This document shows positions 48,577 to 58,844 of a DNA stretch of 64,000 bases, in pieces. The translations under genes were made by a program, and so were the position numbers. Where the stretch lies: the NCBI GenBank assembly GCA_947165045.1, contig CAMUYW010000004.1:16395-80394 (forward strand), written 5' to 3'. How positions within the stretch are numbered: the first letter of the stretch is position 1; each line of letters starts with the position of its first letter. The notes beneath the pieces are model-generated. The model had not been told where the DNA came from and made no database searches. It worked only from the letters and a program-made list of their open reading frames with translations. Source of the DNA: an uncultured Fibrobacter sp. Its GTDB lineage: Bacteria > Fibrobacterota > Fibrobacteria > Fibrobacterales > Fibrobacteraceae.

Positions 48577-49647
48577 TTAAGCCCCTATTGCTTTATATAA
48601 ATAGTCAATGGATTCTTGACGCCAAACATTTAATTTTTCTTGTACCGGTAGAAAATCTATTGTTTCGGACAACTCGTTATTGTCAAAAGTTTTTTTACTA
48701 AAAATACGACTTTCCAGCCCTAATCGATTCATAAAATCAAATATTCTTGAATTTTGAGATCCTATTTCATTACTATTGAATCTCATAAACATCAAAAAAT
48801 TTTTAGACAGGTTGACACTAATTGCCATTGCATGGAAAGAATCAGTACAAACAAGCCGTGCATTAGATATTAATGCGATAAAATCCTCGATGCCGGCATC
48901 ATAAATTTTTTCAAAAGGCCACTTTTTTTGTGCCTTGTTATAAACTAGCAAAACAACTTTTTTTATGCTATATTTCTTTTGAACTTGTTCAACAAGCTCT
49001 CCGTAGTCCAAACGACTTCCAACAAAATAGCATAAAATATAATCTTCATTGGAAATTTTCAGAGCTGATTCTTTGCCAATATTTTTCCACTCATCAGTTG
49101 TCAATAGAAATGTGGGATCAACAACCCAAGTTGAATGTAGGGAAAACTCCTCTTGAATTAAATCACAACCAGTTTTTTCTCGGCAAGACAATGCTGAAAA
49201 TTCAACAAAGGCATTCCGGTATCGCTCTTTTTGAGAATCTGGTAATGATGATACCCCAAAACTCGAGGCGTAAGCGATTTTTTTGATTGAGGATGGAAAT
49301 ACTTTTAATAAAGAAAAATCAGTAGAATGCTGAGGATGCCATATTTGGTCACTACCACAAATGATTGTGTCAAATTTCTTTTCGCTAAATATTGAAAAAG
49401 AAAATTTTTTTGCGATAAAGCAATTTATTGCATTTATTTTTTTTAGCGAATAAAATTCTCTAAAAGAACGATGAAGCCACACCTTTAGCTTATACAACCA
49501 CATTCGAAACGTTTTTTTCTTTTGCAAAATTTTTACAGAACCAACATTCTTTTCAAGAAATCTGTACAAGGCGAATGCTTGTAACGTTGTTCCGTAGTTT
49601 TTCCCACCCAGCCAAGATACAAGACCTATTTTTAAATTATGTTTCAT
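48577..49647 (-). CDS. Polysaccharide pyruvyl transferase, pair 2
   Basis: GGKNYGTTLQAFALYRFL, TIICGSDQIWHPQHS, IAYASSFGVSSLP, ARLVCTDSFHAMAISV. Confidence 0.88.
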   Translation of the reverse strand: MKHNLKIGLVSWLGGKNYGTTLQAFALYRFLEKNVGSVKILQKKKTFRMWLYKLKVWLHRSFREFYSLKKINAINCFIAKKFSFSIFSEKKFDTIICGSDQIWHPQHSTDFSLLKVFPSSIKKIAYASSFGVSSLPDSQKERYRNAFVEFSALSCREKTGCDLIQEEFSLHSTWVVDPTFLLTTDEWKNIGKESALKISNEDYILCYFVGSRLDYGELVEQVQKKYSIKKVVLLVYNKAQKKWPFEKIYDAGIEDFIALISNARLVCTDSFHAMAISVNLSKNFLMFMRFNSNEIGSQNSRIFDFMNRLGLESRIFSKKTFDNNELSETIDFLPVQEKLNVWRQESIDYLYKAIGA

Positions 49648-49683
49648 AAAGACAACTCAACTAATATGTTTTAATATTCGATT

Positions 49684-50790
49684 TCAGCAATTTTGCTTTT
49701 TATATAGAATATTCGATAATACAAATGTTACAACCAATGTAGTCGCAATAATCAACGGAATGCTTAAAGCTGTTTTGTGTAAACCAATGAGACGGAATAA
49801 TACTTTTAGATATGTTAACAAAGGGAGGTGAATCAAGAATATGTACATAGAGATATTCCCTAAATACACCAATTTTTTTTGTAGCAAGAATCGGGAGATA
49901 GGACCACATTGAAATGAAAATGTAAAGATTACTAAAGCAGCGACAATAATACTTACATAAGGCCACAGTATCTCAAAAACAGGAAAAAATGTCATTAAAC
50001 TATTTTTGAATAAAACCACCAATATCACCATAACAGAAACAAAAAGTTCAATAAAAGTAAAGTTAAGAATACGAAATGATTGGAAAGTAGCGTGAAATAA
50101 GCGAGATAATAACATACCAAATATCACGTAAAAAACTCTACAATAAGGAGATGCGTAAACAAGGTCATCAAAAAAAGAATTTTTTTCTATTTCAAAAAAG
50201 AGCGTTCGAACGAGAATGATTGATATAAAACAAAAAAACAACGCATAATAAATCGATTTTATGTTCTTGATTTTTCTAAATAAATTCAGCAGCATCGGAG
50301 CTATTAGATATATGCAGAACAAAGATGAAATGAACCAACATGGAGCATTTGCAATATGGCTAAAAGATTTAACTCCTGTTAATGATTGAAATAATGGGAT
50401 TGTTAATAAAAACTGAATCAATCGTAAAAAAGAAAAATCTTCAATCACAATATTTCCTTCAGAGACATTTGTTAAATAAAATGGCAATCCCATCAATATT
50501 GTTATTATATAAACGAAATAAATCTTTTTTATGTGTTTCAACGCATACTTTATACATGACATTGGAGAAATATCCATTTTATTTTCATTTTTCCCTATAA
50601 AAGAGTACATCATTCCAAAACCAGATAGAATGAAGAAAAAATCAACAGGTAAATACGCATTTCTGAAAAAAAGATCATATATGAAACCAAAATTTCCATT
50701 TCCATATTCAGTTATAAATGAACAATGGAATAATACGATAAGCATTATCATAGGGAATCGCAATGATGTTAAAGTATTAATTCGTTGCAT
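49684..50790 (-). CDS. Acyltransferase 3 family protein (right arm)
   Basis: NTLTSLRFPMIMLIVLFHCSF, LPVDFFFILSGFGMMYSF. Confidence 0.87.
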   Translation of the reverse strand: MQRINTLTSLRFPMIMLIVLFHCSFITEYGNGNFGFIYDLFFRNAYLPVDFFFILSGFGMMYSFIGKNENKMDISPMSCIKYALKHIKKIYFVYIITILMGLPFYLTNVSEGNIVIEDFSFLRLIQFLLTIPLFQSLTGVKSFSHIANAPCWFISSLFCIYLIAPMLLNLFRKIKNIKSIYYALFFCFISIILVRTLFFEIEKNSFFDDLVYASPYCRVFYVIFGMLLSRLFHATFQSFRILNFTFIELFVSVMVILVVLFKNSLMTFFPVFEILWPYVSIIVAALVIFTFSFQCGPISRFLLQKKLVYLGNISMYIFLIHLPLLTYLKVLFRLIGLHKTALSIPLIIATTLVVTFVLSNILYKKQNC

Positions 50791-50799
50791 TGGATATCC

Positions 50800-51759
50800 C
50801 TAAACCTTATGTTTGAAAAAGTAAATCATTTTTTTTGTCAAAGAAATTACACCAAAATTTCTAACTAGTTTTACAAAAAAAGATAAACCGTTCTTAATAT
50901 TCTTTCTTTTTAAGCATACGAACATTGCTTTTGTTTGACAATGAAGCGATACATTTTTTTGATATTTTTTTAATAATTCATCGTTCATAGGAATTTGGGT
51001 TAATGTCTTGTTTATATAAGACTCGAATTCCGCAAGCATGTTCAGCACATCATTCGTATTTTTTCTTTTATGTGAAATACTATCTTTACGAATGTAATAA
51101 TTCAAAAGAGGTTCATCAATATAAAGAGCTTTATACGAAAACAAAACAGGAAGTGTCGTTTGCCATAAATAGCCAAATCGACTTGCAATAAATTCTCTAT
51201 TAGGATGTGTTTTATCAAACGCGTCAACTCTAAACATCAAGCATCCAGAAGTGTTAACACCCCTGTTATTTAAAAATGTTTCAAATAAGTTTTCTTTTTT
51301 TAAGTGATTTGAATTTGGAATTAATAATCCAACAGCGTTTCCTGTTTCTTCGTCTACGTTTATTGCATTACAGATTAATAAGCCATAGTCAGAACCCAGT
51401 TTTTCAAATAATTCAACACGTCGTTCGATCGATTCCGGCGGAAAACTGTCATCATATTCTAAAGACACATAATATTTCCCGTTAATATAACTCAAGGCTT
51501 TCATTACAGCCTCGGAACATCCTTTATTTTCCTGTTGTACAAATTTAAATATCCATCCTTTTTCTTCAAATCTGGGAGCATACGCTTTAACTATGTCGCT
51601 AGTTCCATCTGTAGAACCGTCGTCTACATATATATACTCAATATTGCTATAAGTTTGTGCTAAAACTGAATCAAGACAACGCTTTACAAACGCCTTTCCA
51701 TTATAACCTGGCGTAATGATACTAACTAGTGGATGGATGTTTTTACATGAATTGTTCAT
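50800..51759 (-). CDS. Glycosyltransferase family 2
   Basis: VSIITPGYNGKAFVKRCLDSVLAQTYSNIEYIYVDDGSTDGTSDIV. Confidence 0.9.
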   Translation of the reverse strand: MNNSCKNIHPLVSIITPGYNGKAFVKRCLDSVLAQTYSNIEYIYVDDGSTDGTSDIVKAYAPRFEEKGWIFKFVQQENKGCSEAVMKALSYINGKYYVSLEYDDSFPPESIERRVELFEKLGSDYGLLICNAINVDEETGNAVGLLIPNSNHLKKENLFETFLNNRGVNTSGCLMFRVDAFDKTHPNREFIASRFGYLWQTTLPVLFSYKALYIDEPLLNYYIRKDSISHKRKNTNDVLNMLAEFESYINKTLTQIPMNDELLKKYQKNVSLHCQTKAMFVCLKRKNIKNGLSFFVKLVRNFGVISLTKKMIYFFKHKV

Positions 51760-51775
51760 AAGTAAGCCTTTCTTT

Positions 51776-53017
51776 TTAATAATTTGACACGTGAGATCCA
51801 AATAAAGGAAACAATGTGTACCTAATGGTTTTTATTTTGTAATATATTCGCTTTATAAGTGGCAATTTATTTAAATGTTTGCGGACAATCTGTTCTAAAG
51901 TTATGTCTTTGTTTTTTAATTCATTAAATATCTTCTGTCTTTTTTCGTCATCAATGCGTTGAACTGGAGAATATATTCGTGGACTATATTTTTTGACCTT
52001 TTCAAAATCAACATGACGACAAATAATTTGGTTTGCATCTATAGAATTAAATAGAAGCTCTCCAACATCAGTATTTAGCAACACTAAACTAGCACCTTTA
52101 TCATCATCCATATCTTTGAAAAAAGAACGGATAGACCAAAAATCGGCAAGAGAAATATCTGCAATACGAGGTAGTTTGGCATATTTGCATTCAAAACATG
52201 AATTGTTTAAACATAAGTCAGAAAGAAAAATTCTCATATAGGGATTTTCTTTATGATGGCTAGATATTTTTTTCTGAAAACAGTTTCCATTACTGTATTC
52301 AATGACATTTGTCATTGAAAACAGTTTCCAACCAAATACCTTATCCCTAAATAAGGTTTGTACAACGGTTCCTTTTCTGTGCTCTATTTCCTTACAATAT
52401 TTATCATATAAAAGATGTGTTGGGACACCATGACAAACTACATCGACTGTAATTAAATTTTCATACTTTTTACGTCCGAGAACAGCATAAAGAGCTGCTA
52501 CTTGACATGGTGTTCCCGAAAAAAGGACTTTTTTATCTGCATTTAATAAAGAACGAACTTTGGAATATACATCACCTACATTTGCCTGAATGTATTTAGA
52601 TCCACGTAATTTACTCAAATCAGTAACGTTATCAATAACAATAAAACCAAATTGGGATGGATTTTGTTGAGCAACACCAACAACAAAACCCCCATCATCT
52701 AATATATTCTTAGCAAGAACAGTAAACATTCCTCCGCTAGACGATTCAAGACGAATAGCGTCATCTTTAGCAAAAGCTCCCAAGGATTTAGGGGAATGCA
52801 TGACTTCGGCAGGATTATTGACAATATTATTGCTGGGGCAAACTTTTTCACACAATCCACAATGCACACATTTTTCAGAGTCAAAAATAGGGGTGTAAAA
52901 GCCATCCGCATTTAGTTGCATAGAAATTGCACTTCGGCTACATACGTTTGCACAGGCGGCACAACCAGAACAATTTTTCGGAGGAATCGATTTCATTGTA
53001 GAAATGTTGTTGATCAT
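51776..53017 (-). CDS. FrhB-like Fe-S protein, pair 3
   Basis: CSGCAACANVCS and CVHCGLCEKVCP; ESSSGGMFTVLAKNIL; FSGTPCQVAALY; VDVVCHGVPTHLLYDKY. Confidence 0.88.
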   Translation of the reverse strand: MINNISTMKSIPPKNCSGCAACANVCSRSAISMQLNADGFYTPIFDSEKCVHCGLCEKVCPSNNIVNNPAEVMHSPKSLGAFAKDDAIRLESSSGGMFTVLAKNILDDGGFVVGVAQQNPSQFGFIVIDNVTDLSKLRGSKYIQANVGDVYSKVRSLLNADKKVLFSGTPCQVAALYAVLGRKKYENLITVDVVCHGVPTHLLYDKYCKEIEHRKGTVVQTLFRDKVFGWKLFSMTNVIEYSNGNCFQKKISSHHKENPYMRIFLSDLCLNNSCFECKYAKLPRIADISLADFWSIRSFFKDMDDDKGASLVLLNTDVGELLFNSIDANQIICRHVDFEKVKKYSPRIYSPVQRIDDEKRQKIFNELKNKDITLEQIVRKHLNKLPLIKRIYYKIKTIRYTLFPLFGSHVSNY

Positions 53018-54129
53018 AAAGCGACTCTTTTTAAGGCTTTTTTAAGCCATAGTTCTGACTCTGATCGCCAAGATTGCAAACTAGCATCAACTTTATTCCA
53101 ATTAACATCTTTTTTCAGAATTTCTTCTAGATTTCCATCTTTATATATGCGATCTTCACATCCTATTTTTTTCAACAACGTTGTTATTCGCGAGTTCATA
53201 CGTTCCTTACCTCCGCCCACAGGAATAACTATAAAAGGAACATGATAGATAACGGCAAAAACAGTACCATGAAAAGAATTAGTCACAAAAAATTGGGCCC
53301 CGCGAACAAGTGATATCCACTGAGGAATCGTAGGATAGTCCGAAGGAACACCAAAACAATTATTATCCATTCCTTGTGAGGGAACATAGCGGAGCTGAAA
53401 TTTATTTTCTTTTGCAAAAGAGATAATTTCTTTTTGGGGAATATCGGTTTTCCATCCAAGAAAATAAGCCATGATATATTTGCCCGACACATCATATTGA
53501 TTATCGGCAATGCTGTCATATTTTTCCTTAGTAAGCAAAATTGTTGGATCACAAACAGTTTTCAAATCATCTAAATGTACACCTGCTAATCTGCAAATAT
53601 CAAGGCCTTCATTTTCTCTACAACTAATAGCGTCAAATTTTTTTATTTTGGGAAAAATATATTTAAGAAACTTTGGACGCACGTTGATCGAACCAAAACT
53701 GACTGCGTACGCAATCCTTGCGAATTTTCTATTACGACCAAAATCAAGAAAATATGGGTCGCCAGAACCGTCAAAAGTGTTGTAATTCCAAACTTGGTCA
53801 GAACCCGCTATAAAAACATCTGCTTTAGGAAAATTTTTATTCAATTGTCTGGCACTATAAAAAATCTGTTCAGTAAAAGATGTATTTTTTTTTCTAAAAT
53901 CCTCAAAACCTCTTTGTTCATATTCTGGAATATTGTACTGCACACAATCTTTTTTCCCTAAAATTTTCTTAATAAGTCTTTTAATCTCAAGCGTTACAGA
54001 CCTGTGTTTATAACGAACCAAAAAAGGCTCATGTCCCTGAGCAGAAAGATATTTCTGTAGAGCGAAATTCTGTAAAACTCCACCATAATTAGTTTGAGTA
54101 TTCCAAAGAGTAAAAATGCCTATTCTCAT
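53014..54129 (-). CDS. Polysaccharide pyruvyl transferase, pair 3
   Basis: TQTNYGGVLQNFALQKYL, FIAGSDQVWNYN, IAYAVSFGSINV, AQFFVTNSFHGTVFAVIY. Confidence 0.88.
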   Translation of the reverse strand: MRIGIFTLWNTQTNYGGVLQNFALQKYLSAQGHEPFLVRYKHRSVTLEIKRLIKKILGKKDCVQYNIPEYEQRGFEDFRKKNTSFTEQIFYSARQLNKNFPKADVFIAGSDQVWNYNTFDGSGDPYFLDFGRNRKFARIAYAVSFGSINVRPKFLKYIFPKIKKFDAISCRENEGLDICRLAGVHLDDLKTVCDPTILLTKEKYDSIADNQYDVSGKYIMAYFLGWKTDIPQKEIISFAKENKFQLRYVPSQGMDNNCFGVPSDYPTIPQWISLVRGAQFFVTNSFHGTVFAVIYHVPFIVIPVGGGKERMNSRITTLLKKIGCEDRIYKDGNLEEILKKDVNWNKVDASLQSWRSESELWLKKALKRVAL

Positions 54130-54188
54130 AATTGATTATCCAAGCAAGATGATTTTAGCTCAAAACCTTCGTTCATCGCGAAATACAT

Positions 54189-55529
54189 CTATCGTCTCCG
54201 AATGATTTTATTTGCTCCAAATTCTGGCAAAGCGTTCATTGTAGCCAATCCAACCCACATGGGTAAATAAGCATAACTTCCTTGTTGAAAAGGCATTGCT
54301 AGCAATATAGAAGCCCAAAATACAAATACAGGAGTGGTTATAGATGAAATTTTTTCTGTAGCAGCACTTATATAAAAACGTAAATAGAGAAATGCTCCAA
54401 ATAAACCGAATTCAGAAAATAATTTGGCATATATTGTGGTGTTAGCACTAGTTCCTGTAGAAATATAATACCACACTTCATTATAGTTTAATGCCTCAGG
54501 AAAATTTTTTAATAAATAATCTTTCATCATATAAGCGAATGACCCTGCTCCGGTGCCAAACAAAGGATGATCAAAGAATATCTGTAACGCAATTAAAGGG
54601 AATCCTGTTCTTATAAAAACAGAGCCGTCTAAAAAAAGCATATCTCGCCAAGAAAGTGAAGTCGAAAAATTTAAAATTCTAGCTGTAAAGTATGAACCTT
54701 CCATTTGTGATGCTACATACGCAATCAAAAGCCAAGCCAATCTAAAAATTACAACCAAAATGACAAGTTTACAAATAGCAACAGCCAGTTGTTTTTTATT
54801 AGCAGATTGCAGAATGTAATATACTATACCTGCAATAGCCAAGAGGATATATCCTTTTAGCGAAAAACAAAAACAAAATGATAAGACGGTCATGAAAAAT
54901 AAAGCTTTTCGTGCATATTCATTTTTATAAAAGCCTCGATAATAATAGATAGGCATTATAGAAAGAAGATGTAATGCCATCCATGATGTTTCAGACGAAG
55001 AACCGCATATACGACCGGATTGCCAGCCACCGAAAAGATTATTCAGTGCTATTTTAATAGATATTGGAAATGGGGTGTATATAGCAAATACTTCAATAAC
55101 ACATATAATAACAGGAATTGTGTAAGCTAATGCCAATATATCAGTTACAGTATCAATTATTGTATTTGAGGTTGTTGATCGATAGAGATATAAAGATACA
55201 CAAACATAAGCCAGAAGCCCCATTACAAAAGCCGCATAATGGTCTATAACATTTCCGAATGGATTATGAAAAAAAATTGATGTAATGATTCCTACAGGTA
55301 TGGAATAGAGGCAAAAACCGAACAACCGCCGCATATTTTTATCTACAACAAGTTTTGCATTGCAATCTCCTAAAATATACAAGAACAAAGATAATGCGAA
55401 AAAATATACAGAGATAGGGCGGTAATGAGTTGGCATCACGGGAAGAGCATCATATGGCAACAAGAACAAGCCCATCACGCAAAGCTTTTCAGCAAGAGAT
55501 TTCGTCTTTAAATAAGAACTAAACCTCAC
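54189..55529 (-). CDS. Wzy-like polymerase / O-antigen ligase-family membrane protein (right arm)
   Basis: 446 aa polytopic; IFFDHPLFGTGAGSFAYMMKDYLLKNFP...KLFSEFGLFGAFLYLRFYI. Confidence 0.8.
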   Translation of the reverse strand: MRFSSYLKTKSLAEKLCVMGLFLLPYDALPVMPTHYRPISVYFFALSLFLYILGDCNAKLVVDKNMRRLFGFCLYSIPVGIITSIFFHNPFGNVIDHYAAFVMGLLAYVCVSLYLYRSTTSNTIIDTVTDILALAYTIPVIICVIEVFAIYTPFPISIKIALNNLFGGWQSGRICGSSSETSWMALHLLSIMPIYYYRGFYKNEYARKALFFMTVLSFCFCFSLKGYILLAIAGIVYYILQSANKKQLAVAICKLVILVVIFRLAWLLIAYVASQMEGSYFTARILNFSTSLSWRDMLFLDGSVFIRTGFPLIALQIFFDHPLFGTGAGSFAYMMKDYLLKNFPEALNYNEVWYYISTGTSANTTIYAKLFSEFGLFGAFLYLRFYISAATEKISSITTPVFVFWASILLAMPFQQGSYAYLPMWVGLATMNALPEFGANKIIRRR

Positions 55530-56536
55530 GAAATGTCTCCTACTTTTTTATAGACTTCTAGCAATTGGCTCTTAACGACTTCTTCCGAAAATTTTTCTGC
55601 AATACATTCACGCAATGCCGGTTGGTATGTTTCACCATCTATAAATTTCTTTACAGCTTTACCAATATCGTCAACACTATATGGATTTACAGCAATTGCA
55701 TTTGGTAAAAAATATTCCTTTGGACCTCCGATGTTTGTAATGACTATGTCGCATCCATACGAAGCAGCTTCTAAGGCAACAAGCCCCACACCTTCTCGAA
55801 TAGAGGGCAATGCAAAAACTCGAGCACGTTTATATAAGTCAATTAATTTTTCGTCTGAAACACGCCCAAGAATTTGGATATTTTTTGACGTCCCAATTTT
55901 TGCTAAAAGCAACTGTTTAAAAGAATCCGAACACTTTCCTGCAAGAACTAATGGAAAATCATACTTCAAAGCGGCTTCTACCAAACGTAGGACATTTTTG
56001 CCCGAATCATCATTTCTAGAAACATGTAGGCAATAATTTTCTTTTTTTATCACATTCTGTTCAGGGAAGAGTCGGCCCGCTAAGGGTACTTTTTGAATCT
56101 TAGAAACATTTATAGAAAGACCTTTTTCCAAATATTTCTGCTCATAATCGCTACGAACCAAAAAACAATCGAACAAGTCCTTGTACTTTCGTAGAGTCGC
56201 AATTTCACACCATATTTTTAATTTCGGAACCATTAAATAAGAAAGCAATTTATATTGCCAAATTGGCATATAAGAATCAATAATCGGTGAACATACAAAT
56301 TTCAAATGGGGAAAACGCTTTTTCAAATTCTGATAAATGGTTACATACGAAAAGCCAAAATAAAAGAAGTGTACAATATCAATCGAATTCCAGTCATAAT
56401 CGCCCCATTCTGAAATTTCAACAATTTCATGACCATGGGCCCTCATTGAATCTCGCCATTGCATCGCCTGCATCTTAATTCCGCCAGACGATCCGCTAAT
56501 AATTGTAAAAGAAGGTAAAATATATCCGATTTTCAT
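55526..56536 (-). CDS. Glycosyltransferase family 4 (right arm)
   Basis: ILGRVSDEKLIDLYKRARVFALPSIREGVGLVALEAASYGCDIVITNIGGPKEYF; paralogue of 34970-35974 product. Confidence 0.88.
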   Translation of the reverse strand: MKIGYILPSFTIISGSSGGIKMQAMQWRDSMRAHGHEIVEISEWGDYDWNSIDIVHFFYFGFSYVTIYQNLKKRFPHLKFVCSPIIDSYMPIWQYKLLSYLMVPKLKIWCEIATLRKYKDLFDCFLVRSDYEQKYLEKGLSINVSKIQKVPLAGRLFPEQNVIKKENYCLHVSRNDDSGKNVLRLVEAALKYDFPLVLAGKCSDSFKQLLLAKIGTSKNIQILGRVSDEKLIDLYKRARVFALPSIREGVGLVALEAASYGCDIVITNIGGPKEYFLPNAIAVNPYSVDDIGKAVKKFIDGETYQPALRECIAEKFSEEVVKSQLLEVYKKVGDIS

Positions 56537-57753
56537 CGAAACCTCTTTAATTTAAAGACCCATCTATTCATTTTTAAACGGACGCTTTTAGGCAGAAGTT
56601 CTTTCATCTTTGTAAAGAAAAATTGCTTTCCGTGTAAACACAATTTGTTGGAATACTGAGAATAAGGCAATTCGTCAATGCCCTTGTATATCTCACTTCT
56701 ACAAGCCGGACGCCGTGCTGGAACACGTAAATGTCCATTTTTATAAGAAAATTCAGCAAAGCTAGAGTTGATGTATTCAAAGTCTTTTTTTACAGCTTTA
56801 AACGCGTTTAAACCTTTCTTTGTGTTTAATAATATCCCGCTTACACCTCGTTTGTCGTAAAAATCAGGGTGAAATATTTCTATGCCCCAAAAATCCCCAA
56901 CAGTAATGTCTGCGATCCGCTCGGTTTTGGCAACACGACATTCGTAACAGCAAGGACGGCTTATCTTACACCGAAGAAAACTTGAAAAATAAGGATCCTT
57001 TGACTCTCGACATTCATAGACCTTTGTTGCTGTCACTGCTTGCATTCGATAATTTAGTCCCCAACCATGCGATTTGTCACGGAACCGAAATGAGACAATT
57101 TTTTCGCCCAATTGTTGTTCCAAAAACTCCACGTGTTTTGAAAACAATTTTTGACTCGGTGTACCATGACAAATTATTTCTATTGTCAGCAGGTTTGGAT
57201 AATCATTCCCTAAAAATTTACGCAATCCAGCAATCTGACATCCAGTACCCGTAAAAAGCACTTCTTTATTTTGTTTTAGATAATCTTTTACCTGACGAAA
57301 AGATGTATTCGGATCACTTGCTACGTACTTGGAACCTCTTAAACGTGCTAAATCGTTTTTCTTGCTTACACAAACTAGTCTCGCGACAAGATTTTCGTCC
57401 AATTCGCACCCAAAAACAACGCCATCTTTTTTTAACGTCTCCTCTGCAAATGCTGTGAACATGCCCCCACTAGAACTTTGTAGAAGAATCTCATCATTTT
57501 TCAATCTTGCTGCATAAACTAATGGTTCCTGCAATCGATGATTGTCCATAGAAGGCTCTTCAATCATTGGACAATGCGAAATGCAAAGTCCACAATGGAT
57601 GCATCTGGTTTCGTTTACAACAGGATACCGAAATCCTTCAAAATCTTCTTGCATAGAAATACATCCGCGAGGACATATTTGCTCGCAACTACGGCAACCG
57701 CAACAATCTTCTTTTCGAGCTAGCGTTATATGCGGTTTATCTTGCATAAACAT
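56533..57753 (-). CDS. FrhB-like Fe-S protein, pair 4
   Basis: CCGCRSCEQICP and CIHCGLCISHCP; QSSSGGMFTAFAEETL; FTGTGCQIAGLRKFL; IEIICHGTPSQKLF. Confidence 0.88.
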   Translation of the reverse strand: MFMQDKPHITLARKEDCCGCRSCEQICPRGCISMQEDFEGFRYPVVNETRCIHCGLCISHCPMIEEPSMDNHRLQEPLVYAARLKNDEILLQSSSGGMFTAFAEETLKKDGVVFGCELDENLVARLVCVSKKNDLARLRGSKYVASDPNTSFRQVKDYLKQNKEVLFTGTGCQIAGLRKFLGNDYPNLLTIEIICHGTPSQKLFSKHVEFLEQQLGEKIVSFRFRDKSHGWGLNYRMQAVTATKVYECRESKDPYFSSFLRCKISRPCCYECRVAKTERIADITVGDFWGIEIFHPDFYDKRGVSGILLNTKKGLNAFKAVKKDFEYINSSFAEFSYKNGHLRVPARRPACRSEIYKGIDELPYSQYSNKLCLHGKQFFFTKMKELLPKSVRLKMNRWVFKLKRFR

Positions 57754-58844
57754 TTTTCCATATATTGAATGGATTTTTTTCGTTCCTCATTCAATTTCTG
57801 TTGAACAGACACGAAATCAATTTGTTGCTTATCTAAATCAAGAGGATCGTTTTCTCCAACAACGCGGCTTTGTAAACCAACCTGCTCGACAATGCTGGCC
57901 AATCGAGAACTAAAATGTTCCGGATAAACCACAAAAAGATTACGACTAAAGTTTATTGAAAACGCTGTTGCATGAAAAGAGTCTGTGACAACAGCCTCCG
58001 CATTAGCAAGGAGGGACAAGAAATCTTCTACGCTTGGACAAACAAATACCTTTCCCTTGCGTGAAAAAATTTCGTGAAAACAATAGCTAACGGTATAAAT
58101 GGGAATGTTTTTGGACTCGCTCAATTTTGCGGCGATCGAATCAATTTTAGGTGAACGATTCAAATTATAAACAAAAACATATTTTTTTCCGGCAAAGCGA
58201 TTGGACGCAATTTTTTCCCAATCATTTCCGTTCAACAATAGTGTTGGGTCTAGAACATGTTCCGCAGCAAACCCTAAGCCGGCAAGAATATCTACTCCGG
58301 CCTTTTCTCTACATGACAAAGCAATATATTTTTGAATTAAACGTTTGGTTTCTGGGATTTCCCAGTCATCCAATTTCTTTTTCCCAAAGCTTGCCGCATA
58401 AGCAAAGCAAGGCTTATTTTCTGGTATAAAGTCTAAAAAGAATGCTTTATCTATTTTTTCATTCCAGTCGGAATTCCAAACCTGATCACTGCCTGTACAA
58501 TAGCAATCTGCTACAGGAACTTCTTTTCGCAAATCTTCAATAGAATGGTATTGATTTGAACTCAAATGGATATGGCGTTTCAAAAAGCCCCAAAACATCT
58601 GAAAACGTTTTAAATAGGATGGCAACATTACAATTTGAGCAATGAAACCTACCAAAGGATTTTGCAACACCTTTTTTTTGTTTTTTATTCGCTTTAGCAT
58701 GCCCAATATGGTCATGCGCTCATCAAAATAATCAATCACCTCAACCTGGTGGCCGAGACTCTCTAAAGTTTTCTGTGTCGCATAAGTCTGCAATACAGAA
58801 CCATAGTTTACAATACGATGAAGCGTAATTAGGGCGATTTTCAT
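57726..58844 (-). CDS. Polysaccharide pyruvyl transferase, pair 4
   Basis: RIVNYGSVLQTYATQKTLE, CTGSDQVWNSDWN, FAYAASFGKKKLD, AEAVVTDSFHATAFSI. Confidence 0.88.
   Translation of the reverse strand: MKIALITLHRIVNYGSVLQTYATQKTLESLGHQVEVIDYFDERMTILGMLKRIKNKKKVLQNPLVGFIAQIVMLPSYLKRFQMFWGFLKRHIHLSSNQYHSIEDLRKEVPVADCYCTGSDQVWNSDWNEKIDKAFFLDFIPENKPCFAYAASFGKKKLDDWEIPETKRLIQKYIALSCREKAGVDILAGLGFAAEHVLDPTLLLNGNDWEKIASNRFAGKKYVFVYNLNRSPKIDSIAAKLSESKNIPIYTVSYCFHEIFSRKGKVFVCPSVEDFLSLLANAEAVVTDSFHATAFSINFSRNLFVVYPEHFSSRLASIVEQVGLQSRVVGENDPLDLDKQQIDFVSVQQKLNEERKKSIQYMEKCLCKINRI

Noticed and set aside
36945-57753. Coenzyme F420-dependent metabolism
   Set aside because: The FrhB family name does not imply F420; there is no F420 biosynthesis gene here and the genes sit in a glycan locus.
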